From: Candidatus Aegiribacteria sp. MLS_C
GTDB taxonomy: Bacteria > Fermentibacterota > Fermentibacteria > Fermentibacterales > JCC-6
Length of the DNA: 64,000 nt
Assembly: GCA_002030045.1 (NCBI GenBank)
Contig: LQBI01000024.1
Location: 124,001-188,000, forward strand
Direction of reading: 5' to 3'
The notes beneath the pieces were generated by a model, which was not told the origin of the DNA, did not search any database, and worked only from the letters and a program-made list of their open reading frames with translations. A program made the position numbers and the translations under genes. Shown one piece after another: positions 52,197-61,200 of this stretch. Positions within the stretch are counted from its first letter, which is position 1, and each line of letters starts with the position of its first letter.

Positions 52197-53338
52197 TGAT
52201 CCTCCATCAGACCGAGTACAGCGTCAACAATAGCTTCTGCAGCGGCGAGACGGAAGTCCAGGCTCTGGAGCAGTCTCTCCTCCTCCGGGTTGGAGATGAA
52301 GGCCAGTTCAACGAGGATGGAAGGCATCAGAGCCCCACGGAGAACGTAGAAACCCGCCTGCTTCACTCCCCTGCTGATGTTCGACGGGAACCTCTCCTCC
52401 AGTCTCCTCTGAACCTCCACGGCCATGTTGCTGCTTCGTTCCAGGTAGATGCTCTGGGCCATGTCCGCAAGCAGGAAGGCAAGCGGGTCATCCTGCATGC
52501 CCGGTATCGACCCCTGGTCCTCGTCGTACTGTATGGCACTGTTCTCCAGCATCTCCACCGCTCTGCCGTCGTCGGTCCTGGCCCTGGACAGGAAGAATGT
52601 CTCGAAACCGTTGGCGGATGACCTGGTGGCGGCATTGCAGTGAATGCTTACGAAGAGGTCCGCCCTGTTGGCGTTGGCCATTCTGGTCCTGTCCCCAAGC
52701 GACACGTATTCATCGGTGTACCTGGTCATCACCACCTCGAGTTCCGGATGCCTCACATTGAGTATGTCCCTTACCAGCAAAGCAATCTCCAGGGTCCTGT
52801 CCTTCTCGTAGGTCCCCGATGGCCCGATGGCCCCGGGATCCCTGCCGCCGTGCCCGGGATCTATGACCACGCAGTCGAAATCATCCAGCCAGGGCGATTC
52901 CATTCCGCTTCCAAGGACCGCCATCAGGGCCGAATCCTCCATGACCGGAGGCTCCGTGTATCGAGGCTCCTCGGGTGGTCCATTCCAGCCCAGTTCCGGG
53001 AAGGGCAGCGGTTCCGACGCCCTGAGGAACAGGAGCAGGGTCGTTCCGTCCTCGGAAAGCGAGTAATCAAGCGAGTCCACCGCTTCTGTGCCCTCGATCC
53101 GAAAGCCGCAGGAATCGGGATGCAGTTCCCATCCGAGGACCCAGAAGGGGAGGTAGGCGTCGGGAAGAAGGACCTGCATGCCGGGTCTGACGTCCACTGA
53201 ATACCCTTCAACGGTGACACTGTCCTTCATCGGCAGGCTGGAGGTAAGCTCGAAGATCACGCCGTCGAACCTGGGTATGACCCTGGTTTCGGCGTTGCAG
53301 GGAGCCAGGAGCCCGACCAGCAGGATAAGGCTATTCAT
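52193..53338 (-). CDS. N-acetylmuramoyl-L-alanine amidase (Amidase_3)
   Basis: The 381-residue enzyme cleaves the amide between muramic acid and the stem peptide. Signal peptide LILLVGLLAPCNA; then a beta-rich (AMIN-like) region (~20-150); then VIDPGHGGRDPGAIG with the first zinc His, the Glu in EKDRTLEIAL, SIHCNAA with the second His, and LVELAFISNPEEE with the catalytic Glu. It is secreted to the periplasm. Overlaps smpB by 8 bp upstream and the GerM-like gene downstream. Confidence 0.92.
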   Translation of the reverse strand: MNSLILLVGLLAPCNAETRVIPRFDGVIFELTSSLPMKDSVTVEGYSVDVRPGMQVLLPDAYLPFWVLGWELHPDSCGFRIEGTEAVDSLDYSLSEDGTTLLLFLRASEPLPFPELGWNGPPEEPRYTEPPVMEDSALMAVLGSGMESPWLDDFDCVVIDPGHGGRDPGAIGPSGTYEKDRTLEIALLVRDILNVRHPELEVVMTRYTDEYVSLGDRTRMANANRADLFVSIHCNAATRSSANGFETFFLSRARTDDGRAVEMLENSAIQYDEDQGSIPGMQDDPLAFLLADMAQSIYLERSSNMAVEVQRRLEERFPSNISRGVKQAGFYVLRGALMPSILVELAFISNPEEERLLQSLDFRLAAAEAIVDAVLGLMEDQ

Positions 53339-53798
53339 CGCTTCTGGACGCCCTCTTCATCTCGGTCCTGATCCTTCTCTCGCTGTCCCTCTCAGCTATG
53401 TCCTGCCTCCTGTCGTACTTCTTCTTTCCCCTGCACAGGCCTAGGAGAAGTTTCGCCCTTCCTCCCGCCAGGTGGACGTCCAGCGGTATCAGAGTATTCC
53501 CCTTCTCCGTCACCGACCTGGCCAGCTTTCGAAGCTGTCTCCTGTGGGCCAGGAGCTTGCGGGGCCTGTACGGATCGTGGTTGTCCCTGGCCTGCGGATA
53601 CTCCGCCACATGCATCTGGTTCACCCAGAGCTGGCCGTGTTCGTCGAAGGCGGCGTAGGATCCGCTCAGGCTGACCCTGCCCTCGCGTATCGACTTTATC
53701 TCGGACCCGACCAGGACAAGTCCTACCTCCAGGGAATCCAGTATCTCATATTCGTGCCTGGCCCTGCGGTTCCTGGCGATCACCCTGCCCTGGTCCAT
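53331..53798 (-). CDS. smpB: SsrA-binding protein
   Basis: This 155-residue protein binds tmRNA for ribosome rescue. ARNRRARHEYEILDSLEVG, GSEIKSIREGRVSLSGSYA and LHVAEY-like QMHVAEYPQ are signatures; the basic tail DRRQDIAERDSERRI is typical. ATG 53798 gives the usual length. No tmRNA gene is visible in the window. Confidence 0.96.
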   Translation of the reverse strand: MDQGRVIARNRRARHEYEILDSLEVGLVLVGSEIKSIREGRVSLSGSYAAFDEHGQLWVNQMHVAEYPQARDNHDPYRPRKLLAHRRQLRKLARSVTEKGNTLIPLDVHLAGGRAKLLLGLCRGKKKYDRRQDIAERDSERRIRTEMKRASRSDE

Positions 53799-53860
53799 CC
53801 GGCCTCCATTCCCAGAAGCTGTGAATATAACCAGGGACCATTCGCGATGTGATCCGAGCA

Positions 53861-53889
53861 TTGACTTGGCGACGGTTTCTTCCTAGAAT
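53861..53889 (+). promoter_or_regulatory. Promoter of tRNA-Leu(CAG)
   Basis: TTGACT at 53861-53866 is followed after 17 bp by TAGAAT at 53884-53889, 14 bp before the tRNA. This is the clearest sigma70-type promoter in the window. Confidence 0.75.
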
Positions 53890-53903
53890 CGCCGGACGGA
53901 CGA

Positions 53904-53992
53904 GCCGAAGTGGCGGAATAGGCAGACGCGCTAGGTTCAGGACCTAGTGAGGATTGTTCCTCGTGGGGGTTCAAGTCCCCCCTTCGGTACCA
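53904..53992 (+). tRNA. tRNA-Leu (CAG anticodon)
   Basis: GCCGAAG pairs with CTTCGGT at the acceptor end. Anticodon arm CTAGG-TTCAGGA-CCTAG gives CAG. There is a long variable arm (TGAGGATTGTTCCTCG) and a T arm with GGGTTCAAGTCCC. CCA is encoded at 53990-53992. Confidence 0.97.
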
Positions 53993-53994
53993 GT

Positions 53995-54028
53995 GGCCCG
54001 GGTATCCCTGGATGTCCGGGCCTCTCTT
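53995..54028 (+). terminator. Terminator-like hairpin after tRNA-Leu(CAG)
   Basis: GGCCCGG (53995-54001) pairs with CCGGGCC (54016-54022), with an inner ATCC/GGAT pairing, followed by TCTCTT. It begins 2 bp after the tRNA CCA. Confidence 0.6.
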
Positions 54029-54042
54029 CATGCACCATCCGT

Positions 54043-54558
54043 TCACCATCCGGTTCCCGGGTTGTCCCTGTCCCTCTCCGACAGGAGAGGGTCTTTCAGC
54101 CCCCATTCTATTCCGAGGGCCGGGTCGTCCCAGGCTGTTCCGAACTCGTCGGTGCCGTCGTAATAGCGGTTGACCACATAGATCAGAATGATATCGCTCA
54201 ATGCAGCGTAACCGTGGGCGACACCGGGGGGTATGAGAAGGCCTCGGGGATCATCCCCGCCCATGCGGAGCGTGACCGCCGTCCCATGTGTTGCGGAATC
54301 GCGTCTGAGATCCGCCAGGCCGACGTTCATGTTGCCCCTGACAGGCACCCAGAGGTCCCACTGCCTTTCATGGTAGTGCATCCCTCTCAGGACGCCGGCC
54401 CGGGAAATGGAGCAATTGACCTGTACCTGGTCGGTGAACAGGTCTTCCAGCCATTTCATTCTGAAGAGCTCGAGGAAACTACCCCTCGAGTCCGGAACAC
54501 GGACGAGCTCCAGCAGTCTCACGCCATCGATACCGCACCGGGTCTCATTCAAAGCCAA
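54043..54558 (-). CDS. rfbC: dTDP-4-dehydrorhamnose 3,5-epimerase
   Basis: The 171-residue cupin acts in dTDP-L-rhamnose synthesis. DSRGSFLELFRMK opens it, QVNCSISRAGVLRGMHYH contains the catalytic His, and LLIPPGVAHGYAAL with IEWGLKDPLLSERD end it. TTG 54558 is the start. No rfbA, rfbB or rfbD gene is in the window, though manB-type enzymes feed similar pathways. Convergent with tRNA-Leu(CAG). Confidence 0.92.
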   Translation of the reverse strand: MALNETRCGIDGVRLLELVRVPDSRGSFLELFRMKWLEDLFTDQVQVNCSISRAGVLRGMHYHERQWDLWVPVRGNMNVGLADLRRDSATHGTAVTLRMGGDDPRGLLIPPGVAHGYAALSDIILIYVVNRYYDGTDEFGTAWDDPALGIEWGLKDPLLSERDRDNPGTGW

Positions 54559-54632
54559 TCTCCTTCCGGTTGCATTCAGACCATTGAAGATACTAGATTG
54601 CCATCTCTACAGGAATGCCGGAAGGAGTCCGC

Positions 54633-55265
54633 ATGAACAGGGAAGAGCGCACAGTTATACTGCTCGAGAGACTCCCGAAGATGTATCCGGACGCCCGGTG
54701 CCTGCTGGAGTACGACGGCAGCGCGGAGAGGCTCCTGATATCGACGATACTCTCCGCCAGAACAACCGATGATGCGGTCAACAGGGTCGCCCCTCTGCTC
54801 TGGAGCAGGGTCGGCGATCTCCGGGGGCTGGCCGGTGCCAGCCGCGACCTGGTGGAGGATATAGTGCATCCGCTGGGCTTCTTCAGGTCCAAGGCAAAGG
54901 CCGTTCAGGAGGCCGCCGCGTGGGTCCTGGACAGAGGTTCCGTTCCCGGCAGCATGGAGGAGCTGGTCAGGATCCCGGGTGTCGGAAGGAAGACCGCCGG
55001 CGTTGTTCTGGGAGAGGTATTCGGTGTACCTGCGATCATAGTCGACACTCACGTGGGGAGACTCGCAGGAAGGCTGGACCTCGCCAGGGTCCGGGACCCT
55101 GACAGGATAGAGGCCAAGCTGCGTTCCGTGGTCCCTATGGAAGCCTGGACCTCCTTCAGCCATCAGCTTGGGTTCCATGGAAGGAGAGTGTGCACATCCA
55201 GGGCTCCCGACTGCACCTCGTGCGGCCTCAACGATGTCTGTCCAAGGAGAGGTGTGCCCGGCTGA
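54633..55265 (+). CDS. nth: Endonuclease III
   Basis: About 210 residues from ATG 54633 with AAGGAG six bases upstream. This DNA glycosylase/AP lyase removes oxidised pyrimidines. The helix-hairpin-helix is IPGVGRKTAGVVLG with the catalytic Lys; VDTHVGRLAGRL has the catalytic Asp. The 4Fe-4S cluster motif is CTSRAPDCTSCGLNDVC (C-x6-C-x2-C-x5-C). Convergent with the TPR/REC gene. Confidence 0.96.
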   Translation: MNREERTVILLERLPKMYPDARCLLEYDGSAERLLISTILSARTTDDAVNRVAPLLWSRVGDLRGLAGASRDLVEDIVHPLGFFRSKAKAVQEAAAWVLDRGSVPGSMEELVRIPGVGRKTAGVVLGEVFGVPAIIVDTHVGRLAGRLDLARVRDPDRIEAKLRSVVPMEAWTSFSHQLGFHGRRVCTSRAPDCTSCGLNDVCPRRGVPG

Positions 55266-55269
55266 AGGA

Positions 55270-57282
55270 TCAGGTAGGCATCATTATGGATATGTTGAGC
55301 ATGAGGGTGTCCAGGTTGTAGGGTTTCTGCATGAATACGATCCTGTTCTCCCTGAGGTACTCCATGTCCCGCGGACTCACCGGATAGCCGCTACCCGCAA
55401 GGATGGGCAGGCTCCTGCTCCTCTCCCTTATGCTCCTGAGCAGATCGATACCCGATCCGTCGGGAAGGAGGAGGTCCACGAAAACGCACCCAATTTCCCC
55501 CTTGTCGCTCTCCAGCATTTCAAGTGTCCTCTTCAGGGAAGATGCCACCGCTACCGGGTATTCGTTCGCCTCGAAGAATGTTATCAGCAGCTCGGCCACC
55601 TCTGGATCGTCCTCCACCACAAGGATGTAATGCTCGGAATATGATCCTCCGTCGGTCATGTATTCCTGCAGGGATTCCCGGTCTGCCGTCTGTTCCTCCG
55701 AAGTTTCATCGTTCGAGTCCCTGAGGTTCTCCAGGTAGTTGACCAGCGGGAAGGCCTTCCTGACCGCCTCGACGCTCTTCTCCAGCCTCTCCCCGGCCTC
55801 CTCCGGCAGCGTTCCCGCATCGAGAAGGTTCTCGGAACTCTCTATGGCCAGTGTCAGCATCTCCCTCAGTTCCATCCCTGCGGCATGGACCCTCTGAAGA
55901 ATCAGTTCCAGCTCCATCTCCACACCGAAATCCCTCATGCGGCCGAACTCAGTTTCCCCCCGGGCGTCCGGTCCCTGTACCTCCCCGGGCCTGCCGGCCG
56001 CCTGCTCCAGCGCCTGCTTCTCCCTCTCCAGTTCGATGTTCCTGAGCCTGTAGAGAGAGGCTTCCTTCCTGGCCTGTTCAACCTCGTGGACCACCCTGAG
56101 GTTCCGAAGGCGGTTAGCCGCCCTTTCGGACTTGAGTCGTTCCTCGATATCGTGGTGGAGCTGCAGATGCATCAGGGCCTTCTCGTACGATCCCTCCTCC
56201 TCGAATATCGAGGAAAGGTACCTGTGTATATCGGACAGCTGCGGTTTCAGGTCCTTGTTGCCCGCGATCTCGAGTGCCTCCGCAAGTCTGTCCAGGGCCT
56301 CCCTCCTTCTTCCGGCCCCCGCCAGGACCCGGGCGATCCCGACCAGTGTGTCGGATGCTCCCTGGCTGTCGTTCATCCGCCTGAAGATGACATTGGCTTC
56401 ACGGAAGTACTCCATTGCCCCTTCATGTCCGGCTTCAAGGACGCACCTGCCCATGTTGGCCAGGACAAGGGCCTCTCCCTTCTCGTCCTCCAGTTCCCGG
56501 AACATTCGAATGGACCTGCCGTAGTTCTCCATGGCCTCTTCGTAACGTTCGAGGACGGTCATGACCGTCCCGGTGTTGTCCGCCACCACCGCCATGGCCT
56601 GCTTCATGCTGCCGGCCTCCGCCATCTCCGAAGCCATGTTCAGGTAATCGAGGGCCGCTTCGTACATCCCCATCCTGCCGTATATCTCACCCATGTTGAT
56701 CAGAGCTGCGGTCTTGAGGTCAGCCGGCCCCTCCAGACCCTCCGCCATCTCGTATACCTGGACGTATTTCTCAAGGGCCCTTTCGGTATCACCGAGCTGG
56801 AGGTAGACAGCTCCGAGGTTGCTCAGGATGCCGGGATCCGGCGATCCGCTGAGCTTCATGTGCAAACTGTGAGCCTCAAGGTAGTTCTCAAGGGCGCTTG
56901 CGTACCGGCCCCATCTGAAGAAAACGGATCCGGTCACGTTGAGGGCATGCCTGACCCCCGCCTCGTTCCCGGTCCTGCGGTAGAGTTCCATGCCGTTCCT
57001 GGCAGCGGTCTCCGCCGCCTTGAACCTGGACATGTGCATGAGACCGATGGCCCTGGACATGTAGCATTTCGGCAGTTCATCCTCGAAACCGACCCTGCCT
57101 GATATCTCGATGGCCTCGTCAGCCAGAGAGACGGCCCTGGAAGGATCGGAATACTTGACCGCCCATGAGAGTTCCGCAAGTGCGGCAACCCTCTCCCTGT
57201 CTCCGGAAGCCGCGGCCAGACGTTCTTCCATTTCCTGAAGGCTGCTTCCGGTCTCCCTGCTCAAGCTCGGTTCCCCTTCCAA
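55270..57282 (-). CDS. TPR protein with C-terminal response-regulator receiver domain
   Basis: The 670-residue protein starts at TTG 57282 or TTG 57264 (GGAAGGGG upstream). Residues ~30-380 are about eight TPRs of the Rap/adenylate-cyclase type (ALINMGEIYGRMGMYEAALD, ALVLANMGRCVLEAGHEGAM). A coiled coil follows (~380-430), then a helical segment (~450-530). The C-terminal REC domain (~550-670) has the acidic pair VVEDD, phospho-acceptor Asp in FVDLLLPDG and Lys in FMQKPYN. No output domain exists; the TPRs may be the output. No kinase is adjacent. Confidence 0.82.
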   Translation of the reverse strand: MEGEPSLSRETGSSLQEMEERLAAASGDRERVAALAELSWAVKYSDPSRAVSLADEAIEISGRVGFEDELPKCYMSRAIGLMHMSRFKAAETAARNGMELYRRTGNEAGVRHALNVTGSVFFRWGRYASALENYLEAHSLHMKLSGSPDPGILSNLGAVYLQLGDTERALEKYVQVYEMAEGLEGPADLKTAALINMGEIYGRMGMYEAALDYLNMASEMAEAGSMKQAMAVVADNTGTVMTVLERYEEAMENYGRSIRMFRELEDEKGEALVLANMGRCVLEAGHEGAMEYFREANVIFRRMNDSQGASDTLVGIARVLAGAGRRREALDRLAEALEIAGNKDLKPQLSDIHRYLSSIFEEEGSYEKALMHLQLHHDIEERLKSERAANRLRNLRVVHEVEQARKEASLYRLRNIELEREKQALEQAAGRPGEVQGPDARGETEFGRMRDFGVEMELELILQRVHAAGMELREMLTLAIESSENLLDAGTLPEEAGERLEKSVEAVRKAFPLVNYLENLRDSNDETSEEQTADRESLQEYMTDGGSYSEHYILVVEDDPEVAELLITFFEANEYPVAVASSLKRTLEMLESDKGEIGCVFVDLLLPDGSGIDLLRSIRERSRSLPILAGSGYPVSPRDMEYLRENRIVFMQKPYNLDTLMLNISIMMPT

Positions 57283-57330
57283 GGATCCCTGTCATATGCC
57301 ACCGACGAAAAGTATGAATGCTCGGTTGAG

Positions 57331-57360
57331 TATATAAGCACTCGGGGTCAGGCCCAACAA
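57331..57360 (-). promoter_or_regulatory. Promoter candidate for the TPR/REC gene
   Basis: On the minus strand TTGTTG (57360-57355) is followed after 18 bp by TATATA (57336-57331), about 50 bp before the coding region. It lies right after the terminator of the upstream gene. Confidence 0.5.
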
Positions 57361-57365
57361 GACAC

Positions 57366-57398
57366 CAAAGAAAAGGGCCCGCACAAAGGCGGGCCCTT
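57366..57398 (-). terminator. Rho-independent terminator after the two-repeat secreted protein
   Basis: On the minus strand AAGGGCCCGC-CTTTGT-GCGGGCCCTT (57398-57373) runs into TTCTTT. A perfect 10-bp stem lies 17 bp past the stop codon at 57416. Confidence 0.9.
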
Positions 57399-57415
57399 GA
57401 TCGCACTCGTGTAAC

Positions 57416-58051
57416 TCAGTTGTCGATGTCGCCCAGGTCCACGGGAAGGTAGAGGCCTTCCTCTCCCACCCAGACCTCCCAGAAGGTGTAGGTGTCGCCG
57501 TCCTCGTCCTCGCACTGGATGTCGTAGTAATCCCCTCCCTCGACCCAGAAGGTGAACTCGTCACCCGAGTACAGGATCTCGCTTCCCAGCCTGTCGTCGC
57601 CCCACTCGGTGTAGGAGGAGGGATTCGCGTAGATCCAGTAGATGTCGTATCCGCCGGTGTCGTTGTAGATGGTTATGGGAGCGTCTCCGTAAACGGTGTC
57701 GCCGCCGCTGCTGCCGCCGTATCCCATGTCAGCCTCGCCGAGGTCGTCAAGGGTAACGTACCATGCGTAGTAACCGTCGATATCGACGTTCCACCTTATG
57801 TATTCATCCTCGTCCTCGTCCACGAGTCGGATGTCGTAGACTCCGTCGCTGACGGTGAAGGACACCGAGGAACCGGAAGGCACTATCTCGGTCTCGTCCA
57901 GCCAGTCGTCACCCCAGGAATCGCTGCTGACGGGACTGATGTAGATCCAGTAGATGTCGTATCCACCGGTATCGTTAACGATCTCGATGGTACCCCCGGA
58001 TACGGTCGCGAGAAGTCCTAATGCGGCCAGCAAGAGGATCGTTCTCTTCAT
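57416..58051 (-). CDS. Small secreted acidic protein with two repeated domains
   Basis: The 211-residue product starts at ATG 58051 with AAGGAGG five bases upstream. Signal peptide KRTILLLAALGLLATVSG. Two copies of a ~90-residue beta-rich domain follow: each begins NDTGGYDIYWIY, continues with SWGDDWLDETEIVPSGSSVS or EWGDDRLGSEILYSGDEFT, and ends with an acidic YDI..eDEDgD.Y block. Aromatic residues and Asp are abundant, suggesting a calcium-binding surface or matrix protein (inference). It has its own promoter and terminator, so it is an independent unit. Family not recognised. Confidence 0.7.
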   Translation of the reverse strand: MKRTILLLAALGLLATVSGGTIEIVNDTGGYDIYWIYISPVSSDSWGDDWLDETEIVPSGSSVSFTVSDGVYDIRLVDEDEDEYIRWNVDIDGYYAWYVTLDDLGEADMGYGGSSGGDTVYGDAPITIYNDTGGYDIYWIYANPSSYTEWGDDRLGSEILYSGDEFTFWVEGGDYYDIQCEDEDGDTYTFWEVWVGEEGLYLPVDLGDIDN

Positions 58052-58089
58052 CTCAACCTCCTTGTTTGTGGTCTGGAAACACGGAATTG

Positions 58090-58119
58090 AAGCTACTCCA
58101 TAGGGAGATATCTTGTCAA
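58090..58119 (-). promoter_or_regulatory. Promoter candidate for the two-repeat secreted protein
   Basis: On the minus strand a consensus TTGACA (58119-58114) is followed after 18 bp by TAGCTT (58095-58090), about 40 bp before ATG 58051. Confidence 0.55.
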
Positions 58120-58207
58120 TCCCGGCCGCAAGTGACACTATTGGCATCAGGTATTATTCTAGATCATAAGGCTTAAATGAAAACGCATTTGGACGGGCGG
58201 TCAGGAA

Positions 58208-61200
58208 ATGTACAGGTCTCTTGCGGCGGCGTTATCGATGGTCTTCAGCGCACTGGCAGGTCAGGTAACTGCGGACCTCACGGACCTCGCGGCGCTTCCG
58301 GTGGAGATCCTGGGAAGTGCGGAAAGTACTCTGCCCATGGTCACTGGCGGCTACGCAGGCGCCAGGGCGGGGCTTCCCATGCTTCCGTCCATCCCGGTCA
58401 CACTGGACCTGCCTCCGGGTACCGAGGCGCTGTCCGTGGAATCCACCGCTTACTGGGAGACACTGGCCGCCGATGTGCATCTTCCCCCTCTTCCGGATCC
58501 AGCACCGCTTTCCTTGGCCTCCCTGCATACCGCTGCGGTGGAGGACCCTGAGGTCTACGGATCGGAGGGTTTCTGGCCGCGGCAGCCGGTATCGCTTTCC
58601 GGAACGGGGTTCAGGGAGGGCTCGCCCGTGGCGGAACTACTCGTCAGTCCCGTCAGATGGGACCCGGAAACAGGTGAGCTCCAGAGGATGACGGGGCTTT
58701 CGGTCACCGTCACCACCGCGCCTTCGTCCTCGTCTCCTGTCCCGGAAAGGGATACGGCTTCCAAGAGAATGCTCATAGTCACGGACCAGTCGCTGATGGA
58801 GTCATTCGAGTTGCTGGCCCTGCGCAGGACCGACCAGGGCATACTGACGCAGGTCGTGACCACCGATTACGTCTACTCCGTTTCCTCTGGAAGGGACCAG
58901 GCCGAGATGCTTCGGAACTTCGTCAAGGACTATCGGGCGTCCTACGGTCTGGACTATCTGCTTCTCGGGGGGGACGTGGACCTTGTCCCCTACAGGAAGG
59001 CCTATGCAATGACCTGCGAGGCGTTCATGCACGCAAGGGAGGACAGCCTTCCCTGCGATCTCTATTTCTCCGACCTGGACGGCGACTGGGACGCCAACGG
59101 GAACGATGTCTTCGGAGAGGTGGATGACGGTGTGGACCTGCATCCGGACATCTGGGTGGGAAGGGCTCCGGTTGAGAACCTGGCCGAAGCCGAAACCTTC
59201 GTATCCAACATCGCCGCATACGAGGACTGCCTGCACGACGATTTCTACCAGAATGTCCTGTTCCTGGCAGCGGTGCTCTGGTGGTCCCCGTACACCAATT
59301 CGGCCGAGAGCAAGGAACTGATAGACGAGGAGTACCTGCCCGGCTTCCTGGAAATAACCAAGCTCTACGAGGCTCTGGGCAACGAGAACCTTGCCACCAC
59401 CATGGCCGCAATGAACGAGGGTCAGAACTACATCAACCACAACGGCCACGCATGGTACAGCACACTGGGCGTTGGGGACGACTACATGTCAATCTCCGAT
59501 GTGGACGCCCTTGACTCTGACCGGAGGTTCGGCGCCACGATGTACTCCATCGGCTGCTGGAGCGCCGCTTTCGACTTCGACGCCATAGCCGAACACTTCC
59601 TTACCAATCCCGATGCCGGAACAGTGGGATACCTCGGGAACTCCAGCTACGGCTGGGGATCGCCGGGAAACCCCTGCTACGGCTATTCCGACGCCCTCGA
59701 CCACCTGTTCCACGATCTGCTCTACAGCGACTGGTCGCTGTCCACCGGACAGCTCCTTGCACTGACCAAGGAGTACTTCATTCCCTTCAGCCAGTGGGAG
59801 AACGTCTACAGGTGGCACCAGTACGACGTCAATCTCCTGGGAGACCCTTCCGTAAGGCCCTACAGGGCCTTCCCCGGCAGCGTCCTGATCGAATGCCCGG
59901 AACACGCCGCACCGGGCACACAGTTCTTCCCGGTACAGGTCACGGGAGCCTCCACCGAAGGTCTTACCCTCTGCCTCACCGACCGCGGCAGCAACTGGCT
60001 GGTGACCGAGCTGGACGCCACGGGCTACCACAGCTTCCAGCTGGACTATCCTCCATCCGATTCACTGAGGATCACCGTCACCGGTCCCGGCGTCAGAAGG
60101 ACTTCCACCGCAGTTCCGGTTAACGGCGGGCCTCAGCCGGTCATTGCCGGTGTCGTAATCGACGACCCCGGAGGGGACGGCATGCTTACCCCCGGCGACG
60201 GGGCCTCTCTGGAACTGACCATCCTCAACCAGGGCGACCAGGGACTGACGGACGTAAGCCTCGAGGCGGTCCTGGAATCAGGTCCAGGGTCCATGGTCCA
60301 GTCATCCGTGGATTTCGGCGACCTCCCGCCTGGGGAATCCTCCGCAGGTTCCGGACCCGTGGTCGTACAGGTGGACAGTTCCGCCTGCAACGGCCAGGTG
60401 ATGAACATGCTGATGCAGGTATCCGCAGCCGAGGGATCATGGGGACTGGAGCTATCCCTGCCGGTCTGCGCGCCCGGTCTGTACTTCGCCACATACGAAA
60501 TAGACGACAGCTATGGCGGCAACGACAACGGTGTGGCCGAGCCCGGAGAAACGGTGGACCTTACTGCCTCCATCGCCAACTTCGGCCTTCAGGCAGCGGA
60601 AACGGTGACCGTGGTCATGCACCCGTGTCCCCCCTACATCAACTGGATAACGGACTCGGCATCGGTTGGATCGATCCCGGCCGACGGCACCGCCAGCTTC
60701 CTCCTCACCTGCCAGCTGGACGGTTCCACTCCAGAACCTTCCTTCCCCTGGCTGCTCATGGACATCTCCTCGGAGACCGCCGCCTACTTCTCACTGGACT
60801 CCCTTCAGCTCAACGTCGGGGTTACGGGTATTTCCAACGACGTGGAGTCCGGTACCGCGGGATGGACACACGACGGGAGCGGCGACCTCTGGAACATCAC
60901 CAGTTCCCAGAGCCATTCGGCTTCCCATTCCTGGCACTGCGGGGACGCAGAGGGATACGATCCCGGAATGAACTGCGCCCTCTATTCGCCTGTGATCACC
61001 CTCTCACCCGGAGCGGAACTGAGCTTCTGGGCATCCTTCGATACCGCCATCTACGGCAGCGACGGACTGTACATAATAGTCGAGGGCACCGAGCAGACAC
61101 TGAGGGACACGCTGGACTACATCGGTTCCGGAGGAGCTCTGGGTCCGGGAAGAGGGATCGGCACCGGCTGGGCCATGTGGAGCTACGGACTGGACGACTG

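Noticed and set aside
55885-57102. A 405-codon plus-strand frame opposite the TPR/REC gene
   Set aside because: It mirrors the codon structure of the real TPR repeats and has no domain of its own.
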